Shown here: one piece after another, positions 17,514-27,186 of the stretch
How the letters are laid out: each line of letters begins with the position of its first letter
Numbering within the stretch: the stretch's first letter is position 1
Assembly (NCBI GenBank): GCA_016720705.1
Contig: JADKKB010000007.1
Span: 1,798,001-1,862,000 of the forward strand
Direction: 5' to 3'
Length of the DNA stretch: 64,000 bases
Source of the DNA: Chloracidobacterium sp.
GTDB taxonomy: Bacteria > Acidobacteriota > Blastocatellia > Pyrinomonadales > Pyrinomonadaceae
Notes under the pieces: model-generated
Database searches by the model: none
The model's input: the letters and a program-made list of their open reading frames with translations, nothing else
Told to the model about the DNA's origin: nothing
Program-made: the position numbers and the translations under genes

Positions 17514-19496
17514 ATGTCGACTAGATCCACTCTCCCGCTACGATCCGTCTTTCTTGCCGCTCTATTGCTGTGCGGCGCTGTCACCGGAGCATATGCCGAC
17601 GACCAAATCCCGGCGTGGATGACTCAGGCGGCCCGAGGCGTCGTTCCATCGTATGACAAGGATGTGCCGGCGGTAGTCCTGCACGATGAGCAGCAAATTA
17701 CTTATAGCGACGGCAGGTTGTTATCGGTCGAGAACTACGCAGTCAAGCTCTTGTCCAAAGAGGGGCGGAGGTTCGCCGTCGCGAGGGCGTATTACCTGGT
17801 CAGTTCTGGCAAGGTCAAGGACATAGTAGCGTGGCTGATCCGCCCGGACGGAACCACCAAAGCGTATGACAAAAAGTCGGTGCTCGATATCATCGCAGAT
17901 AAAGATGACGTCTATAACGAAGGCCGTATCAAGTTGATAGATGCCTCGGGCGATGTCGAAACGGGGTATGTATTCGGCTATACGATCATATCCGAGGACA
18001 CGCCTCTTTTCTATCAGGATACCTGGAGATTTCAGGGTAGATTGCCGACGCTATTGTCACGCTACTCGATCTCGCTTCCCGCAGGCTGGTCAGCATCAAG
18101 CATTACCTTTAACTCGCCCGAAATTAAGCCTACCGTAAACGGAACGACGTACTCGTGGGAGATGCGTGGGCTCAAACCCGTACCGCCTGAGCCGATGAGC
18201 CCGGCGATAGTAAATCTGGTGCCGCGGATCGCTGTCAATTACGGTCCCGACAACAAGACTCAAACCAGAGACCGTGTATTCGAGGACTGGACCGAAGTAT
18301 CACGTTGGGCCACCGCAATGTACGACCCGCAAGTGGTAATGGACGACAATATCGCAGGCAAGGCCCGCGACCTGACCGAAGGATCACAAACTGAACTCGA
18401 CCGGATCCGTGCGATCGGCAATTATGTACAGAATCTGCAGTATATCTCCATCGATATCGGCGTCGGGTACGGCAATGGTTATCGCCCGCGTTCTTCGGCG
18501 TTGGTAATGAGTCGGGGATATGGCGACTGCAAGGACAAGGCCAATCTGATGCGTGCGATGCTCCGTGCGCTAAAGATCGAAGCCTATCCGATAGCGATCT
18601 ATTCCGGCGACCCGACCTATGTTCGTTCGCAATGGGCATCGCCGCGACAATTCAACCATTGTATTATTGCCGTAAAAGTCAGCGATTCGACCGTTGGCCC
18701 GACCGTGATCTCGCACCCGACACTAGGTCGTCTATTGATCTTTGACGCTACTGACCCCTATACGCCTGTGGGCGATCTGCCCGACTATTTACAGGGAAGT
18801 ATGGCTCTGCTAATTGCCGGTGAAAAGGGCGGACTCGTGCAGATGCCGATCTCGCCCCCGGACACCGACGTGCTCGACCGCCGAATTGACGCTGAGATCT
18901 CCGTTACCGGCGAGGTTGCCGGGAAGATACTTGAGAGAGCCAGCGGTCAGATCTCAACGACATTTCGGCGTGAACTTCGCGAATATTCATCTGCGGACTA
19001 TCGCAAGGCGGTCGAGAGTTGGCTGACACGCGGTTCTTCCGGTGCAACGTTGATCGATGTTCGATCGAAAGACCGTGCGTCCGAGGCCGGTTTTGATCTC
19101 GATGTTACCTTTGCGGCACCTCGCTATGGTCAGTTGATGCAGGACCGTCTGTTGGTATTCAAGACCGTAGTGGTCGGCCGCCGCAATGATATTTCGCTAA
19201 CTGAAAGTCGGCGTACCAATCCGATCGAGATCGACTCGTTCTCGATGCGCGAAACTGCGGTCTTTGGATTACCGCCGGGATTTGTCGTCGACGAAACGCC
19301 TGACCCCGTTAAACTTGAAACGGCGTTCGGAAGCTATTCCACGAGTTACGAAGTAAAGGGTGACAAGCTATATTTTACCCGCAATCTGATCACTCGACGC
19401 AAATCATTGCCGGCCGACCAGTACGGTATGGTCAAAGAGTTTTATACAAAGATCCGCGATGCCGAACAGTCGCCGGTGGTATTGATCCGTAAATAA
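17514..19496 (+). CDS. DUF3857 / transglutaminase domain protein, triad intact
   Basis: A 660-residue secreted paralogue of the preceding gene. It has a signal peptide to about residue 29, DUF3857 at about 55-240 and a transglutaminase core at about 300-420 with SRGYGDCKDKANLM (Cys339), FNHCII (His382) and LIFDATD (Asp411), the complete papain-like triad. The C-terminal 200 residues are beta-rich. Transglutaminase-fold proteins of this kind are thought to act as proteases or amide-modifying enzymes in the envelope; the substrate is not known. A ribosome binding site GGAG is 7 bases before the ATG, and the gene is in an operon with the inactive paralogue, which it may form a complex with (inference). 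Confidence 0.85.
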   Translation: MSTRSTLPLRSVFLAALLLCGAVTGAYADDQIPAWMTQAARGVVPSYDKDVPAVVLHDEQQITYSDGRLLSVENYAVKLLSKEGRRFAVARAYYLVSSGKVKDIVAWLIRPDGTTKAYDKKSVLDIIADKDDVYNEGRIKLIDASGDVETGYVFGYTIISEDTPLFYQDTWRFQGRLPTLLSRYSISLPAGWSASSITFNSPEIKPTVNGTTYSWEMRGLKPVPPEPMSPAIVNLVPRIAVNYGPDNKTQTRDRVFEDWTEVSRWATAMYDPQVVMDDNIAGKARDLTEGSQTELDRIRAIGNYVQNLQYISIDIGVGYGNGYRPRSSALVMSRGYGDCKDKANLMRAMLRALKIEAYPIAIYSGDPTYVRSQWASPRQFNHCIIAVKVSDSTVGPTVISHPTLGRLLIFDATDPYTPVGDLPDYLQGSMALLIAGEKGGLVQMPISPPDTDVLDRRIDAEISVTGEVAGKILERASGQISTTFRRELREYSSADYRKAVESWLTRGSSGATLIDVRSKDRASEAGFDLDVTFAAPRYGQLMQDRLLVFKTVVVGRRNDISLTESRRTNPIEIDSFSMRETAVFGLPPGFVVDETPDPVKLETAFGSYSTSYEVKGDKLYFTRNLITRRKSLPADQYGMVKEFYTKIRDAEQSPVVLIRK

Positions 19497-19517
19497 ATGC
19501 GGGGTTCAATAAGAAAA

Positions 19518-19553
19518 GAAGAGGCAAGGCTGTTCGCCTTGCCTCTTCTTTTT
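19518..19553. terminator. Strong bidirectional terminator
   Basis: A perfect 13-bp stem, GAAGAGGCAAGGC with GCCTTGCCTCTTC (19518-19548), with T runs on both sides. It lies between the convergent DUF3857 operon and the M16 peptidase gene. Confidence 0.9.
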
Positions 19554-19569
19554 GTTTGTTGACCGATGC

Positions 19570-22353
19570 TTATTGTGCGGCCGGATTGCCGTCAGCATCG
19601 AGGATCGTAAGCGGATAACCCAGCTCTTTTAAGCCCGGTTCGATCACTTTTCGGTCACCGACGATGACGATCGCCATCTTTGTCGGGTCGAGGTACTTAT
19701 TGGCAACGCGATTTACGTCCTGGACAGTGACGGCGTTGACATTGGGAATATACTCGTTAAAGTACGCGTCCGACAACCCGTAAACGACCAGATTGGCGAG
19801 CTGGCCCGAGATCTGACCGACTGTCTCAAACCCACTCGGGAATCGGCGGATCAGGCTCTGCTTGTTGGTCTCGAGCTCGTCATTACTGACCGGAATCGAA
19901 CCGCGAATGCCGTTGAGTTCTTTCATAAACTCGACGATCGATTCTTTGGTCGAACCGGTCTGAACCTCGGCTGACGCGGCAAACGGGCCCGCTCCGCGGC
20001 GATAAGTAAAGCGGCTGTAGGCACCGTACGTATAACCTTTGTCTTCACGAAGATTCATAAACAAACGGGCACCGCCGCCGCCGCCGAGGATCGCGTTCAT
20101 CACCTGAACAGCGTAGTAGTCGGGGTTGGCACGGTCGACTCCGACTTGGCCGATCGAAACCGATGACTGAGCGGCACCCGGTTTGTCGACCAGGTAAACG
20201 CCCGGTTTGCCCATCATATTCGAATCCGGCTTCGCCATTGCCGCACTGCCGCCGGATTTCCACGCTTCAAACGCCTTTTCGAGCTTTGGCATCAGCGTCT
20301 TGGTTTCGACGTCGCCAACGACGATCAGCGTATTGCCGCTCGGGCCGTAGTTTTTGGCATAAAAGTTTGCGAGATCGTCACGGGTAAACGCCTTGACAGA
20401 CTTTTCGTCGCCGCTCAACTGCCGTCCGTACGGCTGGTCGCCGTAGAGCACCTTGTTATATACGACGTCCGAAACTGCCGTCGGATTTGATTTTCGCTGG
20501 AAGAGCTGGCCGAGCAGACGGCGGCGGTTACTTTCAAATTCAGCATTCGGGAACGTCGGATTGACCACAACGTCGGCGTAAATGCCGAGAGCCTGATCGA
20601 GATCCTTGGTCAGCGACTGCATACTGACGTTCGTCGAATCCCAGCCGGCCTGGGCACCGACCGATGCACCGATCGACTGCAGTTGGTTGGCAATATCATT
20701 GGCCGAACGCGTCTTGGTGCCCTGATTAAGCATATTCGCGGTAAACGACGAGACGCCCGACTTATCGGCCGGATCGAGTGTTCCGCCGGTGTTGAGCACG
20801 AGGTTCATCGAGACTATCGGGAGTTCGTTCTGCTTGACTATCCAAACGTTCAGGCCGTTCGAAAGTTTGGTCTTTTCGATCGCCGGCAGTGCGATTGACG
20901 GGTTTGGGCCCGGCTTTGGCAATGCCGCTTTTTGCTTGGCGAGCAAGGCATCGTCCTTTTTCTTTTTCTCCGTCGAGGTCGGTTTGTTGGCGTTCGGATT
21001 TCCCGCCGGGCCGGCACCTTTACGCGGGACGTAGCTCATAACAAGCCGATTTGCCGTAAGGTATTTGGCGGCGACACGCTGGACATCGGCCGCGGTCACT
21101 TTACGATAGCGGTCGAGATCTTCCTGGAAATAGTCAGGCTTTCCGCGATAGCCGACAAAATTACTCAACTGCCCGCCTTTGCCCAGTACCGTCTGCAGCC
21201 TGAATATCGTCTGCGATTCGATGCCGTTCAACGCACGGGTCATCTCGTCGGCGGTCGGCGGATCTTTTTTAATGCGTTCGAGCTCGATGTTTACTTCTTT
21301 TTCAATATCGTCGAGCGACTTGCCCTGTTTTGCCAGAGCCGTGACCTGAAATACGCCGGCGATCTCATTGGTGCCATTGTTGGCAAATATGTTCTGGGCG
21401 ATCTCCTTGCCGTAGACAAGGTTGCTCTGGAGCCGCGAACCGCGGCCTGAACTCAGGATATTGCCGAGGATGTCGAGAGCGGCTTCGTCGCCGGCAAACT
21501 GCGGCACGCTGTGCCATACCATCGATATACGCGAGAGCGGCACGGCGTCCTCGACGACTACACGAACCTCTTTATCGAGAGCCGGCTGAGCCGGTGTCGG
21601 ACGAGATACGTCAGCACCCTTGGCGATCGGGCCAAAGTACTTTTTGATCCAGGTTTTCGCCTGTGCCTCGTCAAAACTGCCGGCGAGAACGAGCACTGCA
21701 TTGTTAGGCACGTAATAGGTGCGGAAAAATGACTTTATGTCGTCGAGCGAGGCGGCACCGAGATCTTCCATCGAGCCGATGACCGACCAGTTGTACGGGT
21801 GGCCTTTCGGATACATGATCGCGCCGATCTTTTCGCCTTCGGTTCCGTAGGGTTGGTTATCTACGCGTTGGCGCCGTTCATTTTTTACAACATCGCGCTG
21901 ATTATCGAGCTTTTCTTGCGACATCGCGTCGAGCAGTCCGCCCATCCGATCTGCTTCCAGATAAAGCGCACGCTCGAGGAAATTTGACGGAACGACCTCG
22001 TAATAATACGTCCGGTCCTCATTGGTCGTGCCGTTTACGTTGGCACCAGCCTCATCCATTGCGCCGAGATATCCGTCGCCGTAGTTCTTTGATCCCTGGA
22101 ACATCATATGCTCGAATAGGTGGGCGAATCCGGTTCGTCCGGGTGCCTCATTTTTCGAACCGACGTGGTACCAGACGTTGACTGCGACGACGGGCGTCGA
22201 TTTGTCCTGATGAAAAACAACCCGCAAGCCGTTCTTTAGCCGGTACTCTTTGATGTTGATCTTCGGCAGCTTATTGCCGGTTTGGGCGAATATACTCAGA
22301 GGCATTAGCGAAATGGCCGCAAGCAAGAATAGCAAAGTGAATCTGGAACGCAT
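19570..22353 (-). CDS. Secreted M16 family zinc metallopeptidase, two-domain
   Basis: A 927-residue insulinase-type peptidase with signal peptide (cleavage near IFAQ). The N-terminal M16 domain has the inverted zinc motif HLFEH at residues 78-82 and a downstream Glu (YLEADRM, near 158) as third ligand. A Lys/Pro-rich linker (about residues 455-485) joins it to a second M16 domain that lacks HxxEH but keeps GGGGGARLFMNLREDKGYTYG, the Arg/Tyr motif of the non-catalytic half. It therefore forms a complete clam-shell in one chain and probably degrades peptides in the periplasm. The ribosome binding site TTAGGAG is strong. It follows the sigma/anti-sigma pair on the same strand but is separated by a possible terminator. 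Confidence 0.93.
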   Translation of the reverse strand: MRSRFTLLFLLAAISLMPLSIFAQTGNKLPKINIKEYRLKNGLRVVFHQDKSTPVVAVNVWYHVGSKNEAPGRTGFAHLFEHMMFQGSKNYGDGYLGAMDEAGANVNGTTNEDRTYYYEVVPSNFLERALYLEADRMGGLLDAMSQEKLDNQRDVVKNERRQRVDNQPYGTEGEKIGAIMYPKGHPYNWSVIGSMEDLGAASLDDIKSFFRTYYVPNNAVLVLAGSFDEAQAKTWIKKYFGPIAKGADVSRPTPAQPALDKEVRVVVEDAVPLSRISMVWHSVPQFAGDEAALDILGNILSSGRGSRLQSNLVYGKEIAQNIFANNGTNEIAGVFQVTALAKQGKSLDDIEKEVNIELERIKKDPPTADEMTRALNGIESQTIFRLQTVLGKGGQLSNFVGYRGKPDYFQEDLDRYRKVTAADVQRVAAKYLTANRLVMSYVPRKGAGPAGNPNANKPTSTEKKKKDDALLAKQKAALPKPGPNPSIALPAIEKTKLSNGLNVWIVKQNELPIVSMNLVLNTGGTLDPADKSGVSSFTANMLNQGTKTRSANDIANQLQSIGASVGAQAGWDSTNVSMQSLTKDLDQALGIYADVVVNPTFPNAEFESNRRRLLGQLFQRKSNPTAVSDVVYNKVLYGDQPYGRQLSGDEKSVKAFTRDDLANFYAKNYGPSGNTLIVVGDVETKTLMPKLEKAFEAWKSGGSAAMAKPDSNMMGKPGVYLVDKPGAAQSSVSIGQVGVDRANPDYYAVQVMNAILGGGGGARLFMNLREDKGYTYGAYSRFTYRRGAGPFAASAEVQTGSTKESIVEFMKELNGIRGSIPVSNDELETNKQSLIRRFPSGFETVGQISGQLANLVVYGLSDAYFNEYIPNVNAVTVQDVNRVANKYLDPTKMAIVIVGDRKVIEPGLKELGYPLTILDADGNPAAQ

Positions 22354-22394
22354 TTGTAACTCCTAACTTAAATTGAAATATACAACGAAAAGAC

Positions 22395-22429
22395 CGAAGG
22401 CACATCGCATTAGAGCGACCGAGCCTTCG
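22395..22429 (-). terminator. Possible terminator after the anti-sigma gene
   Basis: CGAAGGC and GCCTTCG form a 7-bp stem with a long loop, followed on the minus strand by GTCTTTTCG. It is weak but correctly placed between the anti-sigma gene and the M16 gene. Confidence 0.4.
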
Positions 22430-22453
22430 ACCAAATTTAAAAACTCAATTGTA

Positions 22454-23314
22454 CTACGTAGTTGATTTCGATTGGGGTTCAACCTTTGCAAGCGCCGCGA
22501 TCTTTTCCCGCTTTGAAACTACAACGCCGCCCGGTTTCTCGATCGTGATTGCAAAAAGCTCAGGGCCGAGAGCCTTCAGTTTGGCGTCGATCGGTATGAC
22601 CACTTCGCCGCTCTTGTCGACGTCAAAAGTTCCGCCATCGATGGGCGTAGCCTTGTCCTGCGTCTTGTCGAATATCCAGAGCTGATAGGTCTCTTTGGAC
22701 TTGTCATTGACCGGTAGTCCACGCAAACGCATATAGCCGGTCTGCTTTTCGTCACTCCAGACAACGTCGCCGCCAATATCCTTGAGGTCTTTCATATTGC
22801 CGGCACCCCACGAAGCTTTCGTGAGTGAAGCCTGCGAAGCCAGTAATTGGGCCAATTCCTGCTCCGGCGTTAGTTTCTCCGGCGTCGTTGCCGGCGGTTT
22901 GCCGGGGCCTGCGACCTCGATAGGTGTAAATCTCGTCATCCAAACGTTGCCAGCCAAAGCCACGATCGCCAGTCCTGCAAACGCCCATCCCAACCAACTC
23001 CAAGAGCGTTTTGGTTCGAATGTGAGAACCTTCTGATACTCGGGCTCAGCGCTCGGTGCTGCGTCCGCGACATTTGCAGCAAAATACTGGTCCGCCGATG
23101 CGATAATGTTCGCATACAGGTGCTGCGGTAAGGGCTCATCAGTGTTTAGATCGACAAGACTTACCGCTGCCGCCGCCATATCAAACGAATCGTCGGAATT
23201 GATGCCCGCTTCCGCAAGCATCGATTCAAGCGACCGCATTTCGGCCGCATCCAATCCAAAAAGAGCTTTTTCCGTAAGGATGTCGATCAATGATTCTTGT
23301 ACGTCTTTGTTCAT
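22454..23314 (-). CDS. Anti-sigma factor, RskA family
   Basis: A 286-residue membrane protein. The N-terminal half is a cytoplasmic helical sigma-binding region with acidic character. One membrane helix lies at about residues 108-127 (WLGWAFAGLAIVALAGNVW). The extracytoplasmic RskA C-terminal domain contains YQLWIFD, GTFDVDKSGEVVIP and FAITIEKPGGVVVS. It should hold the partner ECF sigma factor inactive until a signal, usually by regulated proteolysis. The start codon overlaps the sigma gene stop by ATGA, as is normal for the pair. What is sensed is unknown. Confidence 0.9.
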   Translation of the reverse strand: MNKDVQESLIDILTEKALFGLDAAEMRSLESMLAEAGINSDDSFDMAAAAVSLVDLNTDEPLPQHLYANIIASADQYFAANVADAAPSAEPEYQKVLTFEPKRSWSWLGWAFAGLAIVALAGNVWMTRFTPIEVAGPGKPPATTPEKLTPEQELAQLLASQASLTKASWGAGNMKDLKDIGGDVVWSDEKQTGYMRLRGLPVNDKSKETYQLWIFDKTQDKATPIDGGTFDVDKSGEVVIPIDAKLKALGPELFAITIEKPGGVVVSKREKIAALAKVEPQSKSTT

Positions 23315-23871
23315 ACCGACACCCCCTTTAAGCGTTCCGCATTACCTAATCCCAAATTCTCCCTGACCTGCATTAATCCACGTCGAGCGTGGGTCTTGAC
23401 AGTACCTATCGGCATACCGGTGGCATCAGATATTTCCTGATGCGACATTCCCTGAATGATCGAAAGACGTAAAACCTGCTGCTGTTCGGGCCTCAGCTTA
23501 CGCATAGCCTCGGCAGCTTCATTAGCTTCTACGCTCATCTGCATATCCTTATCAGACCGGTTAAACGGTTCGAGCAGGACATCGTCCAATGAATCCGCCG
23601 AGATCCGTCTAGTCGCGTATCTGATACGATCGATTATTCGACGGCGGGCGATCATTGCGATAAACGTCGTTTCCGACGCCTGAGCTTCGTCAAAACGACC
23701 GGCGTTTTTCCAGATGTCGACAAAGATCTCCTGTACGGCATCTTCGGCATCATCCGAATTACGCAACATTTTTCTTGCGATCGACCAAACCAATCCGCCA
23801 TATTTTGTCAGGCATTCCTGAACGGCGGCACGGTCACCCGATGCTATGCGATGTAGTATTGCTTGAGTCAC
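23311..23871 (-). CDS. ECF-type RNA polymerase sigma factor
   Basis: A 186-residue sigma-70 family protein with region 2 (GLVWSIARKMLRNSDDAEDAVQEIFVDIW, shown by the DAEDAVQEIF core) and region 4 (LRLSIIQGMSHQEISDATGMPIGTVKTHARRGL, with the helix-turn-helix SHQEISDATGMPIGTVKTH). It resembles SigK/RskA-type group ECFs. The start is GTG at 23871. It is translationally coupled to the RskA-like anti-sigma gene. Its regulon probably includes its own operon; no promoter motif could be proved. Confidence 0.93.
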   Translation of the reverse strand: MTQAILHRIASGDRAAVQECLTKYGGLVWSIARKMLRNSDDAEDAVQEIFVDIWKNAGRFDEAQASETTFIAMIARRRIIDRIRYATRRISADSLDDVLLEPFNRSDKDMQMSVEANEAAEAMRKLRPEQQQVLRLSIIQGMSHQEISDATGMPIGTVKTHARRGLMQVRENLGLGNAERLKGVSV

Positions 23872-24009
23872 TTTATATTCGCCAAAAGCGGTTATTAATA
23901 CCCTAAGCTACATCATTTACACTTCAAATGCCAAGTCGAAACATATACACAATTTCGACGCTCATAAATAGTTTTCGATACGCTTCGAAATTTAGATTCA
24001 GGCATTTAG

Positions 24010-24474
24010 CTATGCTGTTGATTTAGGCTGTAGGTAACGGGAAATCAGGTAGAGAATAAACAAAGTGAAGCTGGTCGCCGCCGATAAGAGACAAAATTGA
24101 CAAAATGCACCGATCACAATGCCTTGGATATAAATGAGCCAAACTGAAAAGATGGCCATTATCGTTGCCTGGATACCATAAAGACCCCAGAGTGACCGAT
24201 ATCCAAAGGCTGTCAGCAATGCTAGCGAAAATGCGGCAAAATACGCGGCCGCACCAAAAGCCGCTAGCGGAAATCCGGCGATCTCCGCGTAACCGCTTGT
24301 CAAAACCTGTTCGCAGCCTTCGATAATGCTGCACGGAACCGGTTCGGCGGTGTAATGGTGCGCGGTCAGGTAGACCGAATCTGCAACGCCGACCAACGCA
24401 ATGATGGCCGCCGTCATAGGCAGCCATCGAACGTGGTTCACTTCGTCATTTACGGTTGTTTCGCCCTCGCTCAC
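24010..24474 (-). CDS. Vitamin K epoxide reductase (VKOR) family protein
   Basis: A 154-residue membrane protein with four predicted helices. It has the loop cysteine pair C..IIEGCEQV, the conserved Ser/Gly stretch FPLAAFGAAAY, and the active-site CQFC (CxxC) near residue 127 in helix 4. Bacterial VKOR re-oxidises a DsbA-like partner and passes electrons to quinone, replacing DsbB. The start is GTG 24474, overlapping the stop of the upstream DsbA-like gene by 4 bases (GTGA). This strongly implies the two work together in making disulfides in exported proteins. Confidence 0.93.
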   Translation of the reverse strand: MSEGETTVNDEVNHVRWLPMTAAIIALVGVADSVYLTAHHYTAEPVPCSIIEGCEQVLTSGYAEIAGFPLAAFGAAAYFAAFSLALLTAFGYRSLWGLYGIQATIMAIFSVWLIYIQGIVIGAFCQFCLLSAATSFTLFILYLISRYLQPKSTA

Positions 24475-25241
24475 TTATTTGAGTTGGTGTTTTCGGCCGC
24501 AGGTTTGGCTGCCGGGGGCGTTGAAGCTGCTTTTTCAAGTTCGGCGTCGATTATACGTTTGAGGCTCTCGACCTTCATTTCGTTAAACGGAATCGATATG
24601 CCATTAACGTAAACGGTCGGCGTGGAGTTTACGTTCAATCCGCGGCCTCGCTGGAGGTCAGCGTCTACGCGTCCTTTGGCGGCAATGCCGGCAACGTCAG
24701 CCTGCAATTTTACGAGGTCCAGGCCCAGCTTCTGTGCATACTCGTTCCAAAGCTGTTTGTAGTTCGGGTTTGAGGTCCAGGTCTGCTGATTGGAGAACAG
24801 TTGGTTTTGCATCTCCCAAAACTTACCCTGCATACCGGCGGCCTCGACCGTCACGGCGGCATCATAGGATTTGTCGTGGGCCGGGATCGACAGTGGATAA
24901 TTACGGAAGATAAACCTTATGCGGCTGCCGTATGACGACTTGATCTCGGACATCACCGGGTTTGCCGCAGCACAAGATCCACACTGGAAATCGGCAAATT
25001 CCTCAACCGTGACCGATGCTGTCGGTGAACCGGCCTGATTCGGCGGTTGAGCTCCAAGCGGCGCATTTACCGGGATTCCCGGTGTCTTTGTAGCGTTTGC
25101 TGCGGCGTTAGTATTCGTCTTAGGAGGTGTGCCCGGTTTACCGGATGTAAAAAGATAGTAACCACCGCCAACTGCCAATAACAAAACTATACCGATGATC
25201 ACGACCGGCATTCCGCTCTTTTTTTGATTCTGTTTACTCAT
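24471..25241 (-). CDS. Membrane-anchored DsbA-like thiol oxidoreductase
   Basis: A 256-residue protein with one N-terminal membrane helix (about residues 11-32), an Ala/Asn/Thr/Pro-rich linker, then a thioredoxin-like DsbA domain (thioredoxin_4 type) with active site FQCGSCAA and the cis-Pro segment STPTVYVNG. It is probably the periplasmic disulfide donor oxidised by the adjoining VKOR. The C-terminus is a low-complexity Ala/Pro/Asn tail. It lies 16 bases after dxs, in one operon dxs-dsbA-VKOR. Confidence 0.9.
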   Translation of the reverse strand: MSKQNQKKSGMPVVIIGIVLLLAVGGGYYLFTSGKPGTPPKTNTNAAANATKTPGIPVNAPLGAQPPNQAGSPTASVTVEEFADFQCGSCAAANPVMSEIKSSYGSRIRFIFRNYPLSIPAHDKSYDAAVTVEAAGMQGKFWEMQNQLFSNQQTWTSNPNYKQLWNEYAQKLGLDLVKLQADVAGIAAKGRVDADLQRGRGLNVNSTPTVYVNGISIPFNEMKVESLKRIIDAELEKAASTPPAAKPAAENTNSNK

Positions 25242-25257
25242 TATTATTTGATCCGGT

Positions 25258-27186
25258 TTATTTGACCGCTCTTATCTTTCTGCCACCGCTCTGTTCCGCG
25301 TTAAGGGCGTTGAGCGAGTCCAAAACTCGTTTGTAGATCCCGTCAGCATCTAGGCCATAGTCACCCAACAGGCGGTTCGGGTCGCCGTGGCTGACTATCT
25401 CATCCGGCACTCCCATTCTAACCACTTTGACCTTGTCCTGCAGATCGTTGGCCTCGAGCAATTCCATAACCGCGGAGCCAAATCCGCCGGCCAAATATGC
25501 CTCTTCGACCGTTACTATGAGCGGCATTTCGCGAGCCGTTGATAGCAACAGTTCGGCATCGAGCGGTTTGACGAATCTGGCATTTACAACCGAAATATTT
25601 ACGCCGCTCTTTGCCAACTTTTCGGCGGCTTGCATTGCCGGATAGACCATCGAGCCATAGGCGACCACGGCACCGTCCGTGCCCTTTCTGAGCACCTCGC
25701 CCTTACCGATCTCGATGACCTTTGGTGCGGCCGAAATATCAACTCCGTGTCCATTGCCCCGTGGATATCGGATCGCTGCCGGGCCCGGATGTTCGATCGC
25801 TGTAATCATCATATCGCGCATCTCAGCCTCATCTTTCGGGGCCATCAGCACAATATTCGGGTAACTGCGTAAATACGCAATGTCCAAAAGTCCGTGGTGC
25901 GTAGGACCATCCGCGCCGACAATGCCGGCCCGATCCATCGCGAGAGTTACATTCAGGTCCTGCAGACATACGTCGTGGATCACCTGATCAAAACCGCGTT
26001 GCAGAAATGTCGAATAAATTGCGGCGACCGGCTTCATTCCCTCGCACGCCATTCCGGCGCAGAATGTGACCGCGTGCTGCTCGGCGATGCCGACATCAAA
26101 AGCCCGTTCCGGAAATTTCTCCAGGATCTTATCCACGCCGGTACCGTCCGGCATTGCGGCCGTGAGCGCGATTATCTTGTCATTCGACGCCATTAATTCG
26201 CACATTGTGTCGCCAAATACTGCTGTATATGACGGTGCAGCGGCCTTGCTCGACTGGAAGGGTAAACCCGTCTTGGGGTCGAACGGACCGGTCGCGTGAT
26301 ACGCGTAGTAATTTTTTTCAGGGTTAGGAAAGCCTTTTCCCTTGGTGGTCAGGGCGTGGACGATGACCGGGCCGTCATCGACCTTTTTTGCTTCTTCCAG
26401 TGCCCGCACCAGCATCGCGACATTGTGACCGTCAACGTAGCCGATATATTTGAATCCAAGTTCGTTGACCAAAGCCCCGGGCAGTACCGCGGCAGCGATC
26501 GCATCTTTAAAAGATTTTGCGGCGCGGCGAAGCGATCCACCGATGCCCGGCACGCTCTCGAGTGCGTCGCCGATCTCTTCTTTGAGGTGCTGGTAGCTCT
26601 GGGCCTCTTTGATACGGTTAAGGTAACGGCTCAATGCACCGACCGCCGGTGCGATCGACATTTCGTTGTCATTCAGCAGTACGATTAGACGTGATTTGAG
26701 ATGTCCTGCCTGATTGATGGCTTCCATTGCCATCCCGCCCGCAAGGCTCGAATCGCCGATCAGCGTGCAGACGTGAAAGTCCTCGCCCTTCTTGTCGCGG
26801 GCGACCGCCATCCCTAGTCCGGCCGAGATGGACGTCGAGGCGTGGCCGGCACCAAAGGTGTCGTACTCCGACTCATCACGGCGCAAAAATCCCGAGATAC
26901 CGCCTTCCTGCTTGATCGTGTGAAGCTGATCACGGCGGCCGGTCAGTATTTTGTGAGCGTACGCCTGGTGTCCGACGTCCCACACAAGTCGGTCTTTGGG
27001 CGTATCAAAGACATAGTGCATCGCGACGGCGAGCTCGACCGCGCCAAGGCTGGCGCCGGTGTGCCCACCTATCAGCGAACAAGTGTCGATAATGAACTGG
27101 CGAACCTCGTCCGCAACTTCCTGAAGGTCTTCGACCTTTAGCTGCCGGAGATCAGCCGGCGAATTGATCTCTGATAAAAATCTCAT
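25258..27186 (-). CDS. dxs: 1-deoxy-D-xylulose-5-phosphate synthase
   Basis: A 642-residue thiamine-diphosphate enzyme that condenses pyruvate and glyceraldehyde-3-phosphate in the first step of the MEP isoprenoid pathway. The substrate histidine segment GHQAYAHKILTGR, the diphosphate-binding stretch GDSSLAGGMAMEAINQAG (GDS where most members have GDG), LNDNEMSIAPAVGALS, the transketolase Pyr domain with AEQHAVTFCAGMA and PTHHGLLDIAY, and the C-terminal transketolase domain are all present. Length is normal. It is the first gene of an operon with the disulfide-forming pair. A 209-base gap separates it from the divergent LTXXQ gene. Confidence 0.97.
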   Translation of the reverse strand: MRFLSEINSPADLRQLKVEDLQEVADEVRQFIIDTCSLIGGHTGASLGAVELAVAMHYVFDTPKDRLVWDVGHQAYAHKILTGRRDQLHTIKQEGGISGFLRRDESEYDTFGAGHASTSISAGLGMAVARDKKGEDFHVCTLIGDSSLAGGMAMEAINQAGHLKSRLIVLLNDNEMSIAPAVGALSRYLNRIKEAQSYQHLKEEIGDALESVPGIGGSLRRAAKSFKDAIAAAVLPGALVNELGFKYIGYVDGHNVAMLVRALEEAKKVDDGPVIVHALTTKGKGFPNPEKNYYAYHATGPFDPKTGLPFQSSKAAAPSYTAVFGDTMCELMASNDKIIALTAAMPDGTGVDKILEKFPERAFDVGIAEQHAVTFCAGMACEGMKPVAAIYSTFLQRGFDQVIHDVCLQDLNVTLAMDRAGIVGADGPTHHGLLDIAYLRSYPNIVLMAPKDEAEMRDMMITAIEHPGPAAIRYPRGNGHGVDISAAPKVIEIGKGEVLRKGTDGAVVAYGSMVYPAMQAAEKLAKSGVNISVVNARFVKPLDAELLLSTAREMPLIVTVEEAYLAGGFGSAVMELLEANDLQDKVKVVRMGVPDEIVSHGDPNRLLGDYGLDADGIYKRVLDSLNALNAEQSGGRKIRAVK

